64,000 nucleotides of DNA from Imbricaverruca yamaguchii (Eukaryota; Arthropoda; Thecostraca; Neoverrucidae). A program made the translations under genes and the position numbers. Position 1 is the stretch's first letter, and each line of letters starts with the position of its first letter. Location of the stretch: positions 1,648,001-1,712,000 of the forward strand of contig JAOTOL010001615.1 in the NCBI GenBank assembly GCA_034440575.1, written 5' to 3'. Below the pieces are notes generated by a model. The model was not told the origin of the DNA and made no database searches. It saw nothing but the letters and a program-made list of their open reading frames with translations. Below are positions 59,108 through 64,000 of the stretch, piece by piece.

Positions 59108-59486
59108 GCAGCTGCACCACTTCTACTGTTGTAGAACTGCCACAGTAACGCTGTATCAACGCAGCTGCCGCAGTACAACTTCCACAGTACGCTGACACGG
59201 TACAGTTGTCATAATATCGCTTTCACAATACAGCTGCCACAGTACAGCTGCCACATGACTGCTCCCAAGGTGCAGTTTGCACGGTACACCTGTCACAGTG
59301 TTGCCGCCACAACACGGCTGCCACAGCACAACTGTCACAGTAATGCTGTGACGACACAGCTACCACAGTAAAGCTGTCACAATGCAGCTGCTAGCAAGGT
59401 GCAGATATCACGGTACAGCTGTCACAGCAGCGCTGTCACAGCACGGCTGCCACAGTACAACTGCCACAGTAAAACTGTCACAGTAA
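59108..59486. repeat. About 14-bp minisatellite (CTGCCACAGTACAA), left part
   Basis: About 25 degenerate units of CTG(C/T)CACAGTA plus 2-4 bases. The array is cut by a SINE at 59487 and resumes at 59666-59725. Confidence 0.9.
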
Positions 59487-59665
59487 TTTGTTTGTTTCCT
59501 GGGTGGTTCACGACACACTATGCACATTCACGGCTAATGGCGCCGCCCACGCTGTTTCGCCGGTGTGCCGCGAGCTTGGGAAAAGTCCTGAGTGGCGCTA
59601 GTGTCGAACTTGGGACCTTTGGTACCCATAGCCCGACACCTTAACCACTCGGCCATCCCCGCCCC
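59487..59665 (-). mobile_element. tRNA-derived SINE, family 1, copy 3, inside a minisatellite
   Basis: On the minus strand: GGGGCGGGGATGGCCGAGTGG head, box B GTTCGACACTAG, the body with GTGTGGGCGGCGCC, and an AACAAACAAA tail. ACTGTCACAGTAA (59474-59486) and ACTGCCACAGTAA (59666-59678) flank it. These could be a 13-bp target duplication, but they are also units of the array. Confidence 0.92.
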
Positions 59666-59725
59666 ACTGCCACAGTAAGGCTGTCACAAAACAGCTGCCA
59701 CAGTACAGCTGCCACAATGCAGCTT
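59666..59725. repeat. About 14-bp minisatellite, right part
   Basis: Four more CTGCCACAGTA-type units, continuing the array at 59108-59486 in the same orientation. Confidence 0.85.
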
Positions 59726-59726
59726 C

Positions 59727-59840
59727 CGGTGTCAGGCTCTGAAGAGGCCGCTCCGGGGCGTTGGCGCGGTGTCAGACTGAAAAAAAAACTCCCCGGGGCG
59801 CTGGCACGGTGTCAGGCTCTGAAGAGGCCGCTCCTCAGGG
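59727..59840. repeat. Short imperfect tandem repeat
   Basis: GGTGTCAGGCTCTGAAGAGG, CCGCTCC and GGGGCG(T/C)TGGC(G/A)CGG recur two to three times. The middle unit has an A run instead of GAAGAGG. Confidence 0.75.
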
Positions 59841-61934
59841 GAATTATAGAACAGTTCGACACCTCAGTGTAGATACTGGCGCGAGGCATGTGCCCGGGTG
59901 CATGTGCCCATTCTTTACACCTCTGATTGGTTGGCCGCATTCCGTGGTCTAAGCAACACCCGTGGGTTTTTTAACCAGATGTGCTGATAGCACCGGCCAC
60001 CAAGAATGACAAGATGCGTGAGAGTTCGGATGTGAATTTCTGCGGTCATACGTACTGTTTGTGAGATAATGAAAATACATCAGATGAAGTGCAGTATTGC
60101 GCTTCAGCCGGAATACGTCTTCTCGGAACCACTGGTTGGGTTGCTTACAACTCAGTGGCCAGGGAACTATCGGAACAATTGTAGAGCTGTTATCTGAATG
60201 GTTTGATTTGGTCCACGGTCGTTATTTTAGAGCGAAATTACTACAAATCGGACAATTTCAAGACGGTTTCCAGGTTGCAGCTGGTTTCCAGTTACGTTCC
60301 AGTATGCCTGCACCAGTTCTCCAGGAGCGTTTCATAGAGATCATCTTACCCATTGCTAAACCCGTTGCTAATACCCGAAAAATCCGACGATAAAGCTAAC
60401 TGAAGGCAAGGATTTTAATTCCGATAGAGAGTCGTCCAGTTTGTATGATACCATTGTGGCCACCATGATGAACGCTGAGATGTGTGGTGTGTATTTGTGC
60501 GGGTCAATGTCATCGAACGATTTGATCTGCTCCCGGTCCAGCACGATGTCTGAGCTGCCAACTGGGGTGGTGCGCTTTTTAGAGTGTCACTGAGATACAA
60601 TACTGCTGGGTGTGTGAGGACGATCTTTGTTTTGGTGGTGTCGGTTATCAGCAACCTCTCTTATCGGCCGATTTGGAGCTTCTTCCCTATACAACTTGGG
60701 CTTAAAAAATCGGATTGAATGATGAACACATTGTCACACCCTACTTCCCATCCACTACTACTTTTACCACCGAAGCAATTATGAAACTATAACCGTTTTA
60801 TGTTCATACCGATGGTTGTAAAGGCAGCCTCCCTACATGTGTTGCCATGCAGTGAAGTAAATAATTAAAGACTCCCTGCACTTCAATGACCGTAATCGAT
60901 CCAGTCTGAACGTATGGAAAACGTATGGCATGGTGTTGTGTAAATCACACAATTTTGTGCCCCATCTAGTGCAATTTTTAGTCGAGATGGGGAGGGGGCA
61001 GCACTCTACCCCCCCCCCCCCTATCTGCGTCTAGTTGCATCCTTCATTGGATTCAAGCATGGCACTGTATATTAGAAATACAATGAAAAGCATCGCATGG
61101 CTCAGACTATCAGGACGTCTGATGCACTGATTCGGAGCTGAATCATATTGAAGTTTTACCGTCTAGTAGCAGCAAGTGTCGAGGGTGACACTTTACTCCT
61201 GTCCGGGCAACGTTCCAGTGATTCACGTAGCGCAATCTGTTCAAGTTGGGAAGGCATGGTTTAAGAAAAAGATACTTATGACATAAGTGTTTGCATTTAT
61301 TGCATTGCTTTGTGTTGTTTCAGTGACATATCCAGAGCTTTTAAATGGTTCTAACTGCATCTACTTGCGCACAGCATACTAATGTTATATGAATGCGGTT
61401 ACTTTTAGACTCTGTCGACAGCTTTCTGTGGACTGTCTGTATATATAATTATATTTTGCAGTATTATCTGAAATTATATATAATATCTCTCAGTTTCATT
61501 TCGTTACCTCGTGTGAAATATGTGATATTTGACACTATGGGCAGATCCAATTGGATGGGCGCAGGAGCAATGTGACCCCCTCCCCTGCATATGGAGATGT
61601 GGCTCTTCTCTGACTGCAAAACTGTCGCCCCTAGAAGGCCTCAGTACACCCACCCTACACCTCCACACTTACCCTCCAATTTTCCGAATTCGCACCTCGG
61701 AGCAGAAAAGGCGCCTATTTGAAGATATTGAAGACATTGAAGTGCGACCTGGTTGATTTTTTCTCGGTCACTGGTGCACCTGCAGGCCGGACCCGCCGGG
61801 TTCGGGTCCGCTCCTAGGTCCGCCCTTGTCTGACACCCAACTGAAGATGAGGAGGAAATTAGGTGAAAATATGACTAATGGTAAACAATCTAATCGCAAC
61901 AATTTCTGGTGATGAGTTCTAGGATACTGCACTT
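59841..61934. other. Unique sequence; no gene supported
   Basis: Includes a 98-codon + frame (60097-60393, discussed under rejected items), a C run at 61009-61021, and CCCC-rich phrases at 61550-61830 that resemble decayed interspersed repeat. Confidence 0.4.
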
Positions 61935-62215
61935 AATTTCTACATGTTGATTTCTTCCTATGCTAGGTGTAGCTTAGCCGATCAGGTGTGCAAGGAAGGA
62001 TGTATAAAGCTGGTTATGATGCAGGTTTTCTTACACTTCTTGGGCAGATTTTCCTTGGGCACGACGTTTGGGCAAGTTATGTAGATATATAGTCGGTTTG
62101 CCTCAGTCTCGGTTAACGATTTGGGACCCCACGGTTAATATAATGAGATCAAATGCACACATCTGCGTACCCAACTGTTTCATAGCCATCTCATGCATGC
62201 ATCCTACAATTAGTA
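61935..62215 (+). repeat. Dispersed repeat D2, copy 2
   Basis: Same strand and order of blocks as 49400-49548 (see there), without the SINE insertion. It provides an empty-site comparison for that insertion. Confidence 0.55.
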
Positions 62216-63033
62216 TCGTCACGTGCCCGACTTAGGTACAGGCCATATTCTAATAATTAAAACCATTGCAAGCTTCGATGAATCTGGTCGGCGTGCGGAT
62301 GTCAGCTGGTGGCTGCCGAGGCGTGTACCCGGTCCTGCTCGGCTTTGCTCAGACGTGCACTGACTGATCCAGGTGTTCACTAAGCCACTCTTGCGTGCAT
62401 TTGGATATTCAGGCGTGGACCTGAGCAATAATGTCCGAATAAAGGGTGAGACATTGCAGGCCCCCGCACAAAACTAGAAAGCTGGCGTTTATGGAGAACT
62501 GTGCGAGATCCAACCGCACCACAATTGTCTCAAAGTGTATTTTTGCCATATTTGTTCTTGATTTCCAATAGTCTCCTCAGAGGAAAGGTAATTAATAGCA
62601 AGTATTTGTGAAATATCCTTTGCTATTTCTATCTCCTATCTCCTATCTTAGGTGAATTATGAGTGATATCCACCATTGGTAAGAATTGCCCTCCCCCCCC
62701 CCATTCACAACTAGGAATGTTTTTTCTCGCTGTTTTTCCACGTTTTCCTCTTGCTTAGATCTCGATTGTTTATACCATATTCATAGCATTTTCATCTGGC
62801 ATGAAAAACTAACTGCATTGACCGCAAGCATGTGAAAAGTTGTTCACTTCTGTACATGTCATTGCAAGTAGATTAACGTAATATATAGCCTGAAGCCATG
62901 GTCACCAAAGGCGTTTTTCTCATCGTTTGTCGGTTGTAGTTGCATCTATGTGCGAAATATTTGCATCTCAAAAACTTTTGGTGAAGCATATTACGGACCT
63001 ACACTGGAAACACCGATGATCTGATGACCAATA
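62216..63033. other. Unique sequence, nothing recognised
   Basis: CTATCTCCTATCTCCTATCTT near 62628 is a short tandem repeat, and a C run lies at 62692-62702. Confidence 0.4.
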
Positions 63034-63402
63034 GTTGACGGCCTGGCACCGATAGCCGACGGTCTGACACCGAGAGCCGATGGTCTGACCCCGGTAGCTG
63101 ATGGCCTGACACCGGTAGTCGATGGCTTGACACCGGTAGCCGACGGTGGACACCGGTAGCCGATGGTCTGACACCGAGAGCCGATGGCCTGACACCGGTA
63201 GCCGACGGTCTACACCGGTAGTCGATGGCCTGACGCCGATAATCGATGGCCTGACACCGATAGTAGATGGCCTGACACCGATAGTCGATGACCTGACGCC
63301 GGCAGCCGATGGCCCGACACTGATAACCAATGGCCTGACACCGGCAGCCGATGCCCTGACGCCGATGACCGATGGCCTGACACCGATGGCCGATGACTTG
63401 AC
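63034..63402. repeat. 21-bp minisatellite, about 17 copies
   Basis: Unit GCCGATGGCCTGACACCGGTA with transitions. Two units are 20 bp. As 21 is seven codons, frames on both strands show a heptapeptide repeat (VSGHRLP-type). The 20-bp units break the frames. Confidence 0.96.
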
Positions 63403-64000
63403 ATTAAAGACTACATCGCCTCAGTCTTTTTCTTAATTCGGAATAGCATTCGGGGCTGGCAAATTGACCCCTCCCTCGAAGGTTCTAGGATTAATGCAGC
63501 AGATGGCATACCCCATGGTATTATCTACTGAGCATTCTGATACTTGGTAATTGGTTCGTGATTAATGTCGTGATAATATTGTGTTCAGCACACTCCTTAT
63601 ATCGTGTCTTCTGATCTCGCTGTCGAAAGCCCTCAGCGCGAAATCCACTTATGACGTCTGTGAATCCTCACCATCTGAATCCGATGCGTCCTACTGACTC
63701 CTGCGAGAGTAGAATGTCTGCCTTTCTTCCCGCTGCGGAGCTTGGATGTTCACAGCGTGGTCTGTGATGTAAGCTTCACTGAAGAACGAAATAAAGTGTT
63801 CCAGGTTCATGGTTTATTATTTTATATCTATATATGTCTTACTTCCAACTGTCTCGAAAAACCGCCTGAGAATATGTTTTCCGAGTGCAAAAGCATGTAT
63901 TCTCCCAAGGTTTGAGCTATGATCAGTACCAGTGGATAGTGCAAAGGTACCAAAGGTTGCCCGGTTATACAATGACTCACGTTGCATAACCGTGACGTGT
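63403..64000. other. Unique sequence, nothing recognised
   Basis: No gene or repeat identified up to the window end. Confidence 0.4.

Noticed and set aside
60097..60393. Fragment of a P-element/THAP-type transposase (frame with SGQGTIGTIVELLSEWF)
   Set aside because: A vague resemblance to the region before the family GRFQSDPLERRFGQYR motif, but the key residues are not there and no terminal repeats flank it. A profile search would decide.
62968..63436. Heptapeptide-repeat proteins on both strands
   Set aside because: 21-bp minisatellite. 20-bp units break each frame.

Overview
The window is nuclear DNA of an invertebrate animal, most likely a marine protostome. The signs are: one spliced nuclear-receptor exon with canonical AG/GT borders, CR1-clade LINEs, several tRNA-derived SINEs with target-site duplications, very abundant microsatellites and minisatellites, and no bacterial-style gene packing. 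A short run of TTAGG units (22065-22087) fits the telomere repeat of arthropods and some relatives but is weak evidence. I cannot name the species.

The only host gene I recognise with certainty is one exon (47641-47868, +) encoding almost the whole DNA-binding domain of an NR1F (HR3/ROR) receptor. No ligand-binding-domain exon is visible, so much of the window is probably intron or flank of this gene. Directly behind the exon, its last 55 bp plus the first 14 bp of the intron (the 5' splice site) are repeated in tandem five times (69-bp unit, 47814-48147). This leaves four identical splice donors in a row, with in-frame TAG codons in three of the intronic copies. It is the most unusual thing in the window. 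A GC-rich open block 3 kb upstream (44220-44615) has splice-site-like ends in the phase needed to join the DBD exon and may be an upstream exon. A compact E-box/CCAAT/CCAAT/TATA group (48787-48846) lies downstream.

Layout: 1-5 kb is mostly unique sequence with one SINE, a striking cluster of nuclear-receptor half-sites beside a TATA box (2646-2847) and a four-unit half-site ladder at 8-bp steps (3485-3514). 5-16 kb is repeat-rich: a 590-bp (TA)n, a 184-bp fold-back palindrome, a 46-bp minisatellite, a GC-rich island and a 730-bp compound microsatellite. 16.8-19.35 kb is a 5'-truncated CR1-like LINE whose reverse transcriptase is open. 20.4-20.9 kb is a higher-order minisatellite, 23.3 kb a SINE with a perfect target duplication, and 25.6-26.1 kb a 16-bp repeat array that switches strand in its middle. 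33.1-34.8 kb is an old, decayed CR1 on the minus strand, and 40.9-42.3 kb a dead copy of the 16.8-kb LINE. 42.7-47.2 kb holds two minisatellites, a CCAAT cluster and the candidate exon. 49-64 kb is dominated by minisatellites (45, about 39, about 14 and 21 bp), microsatellites and dispersed repeats, including a SINE that landed inside a minisatellite.

Nearly all long open reading frames here are products of repeats whose unit is a multiple of three, or of two-base and four-base arrays, and are not genes. Exon calls other than the NR1F exon are tentative.
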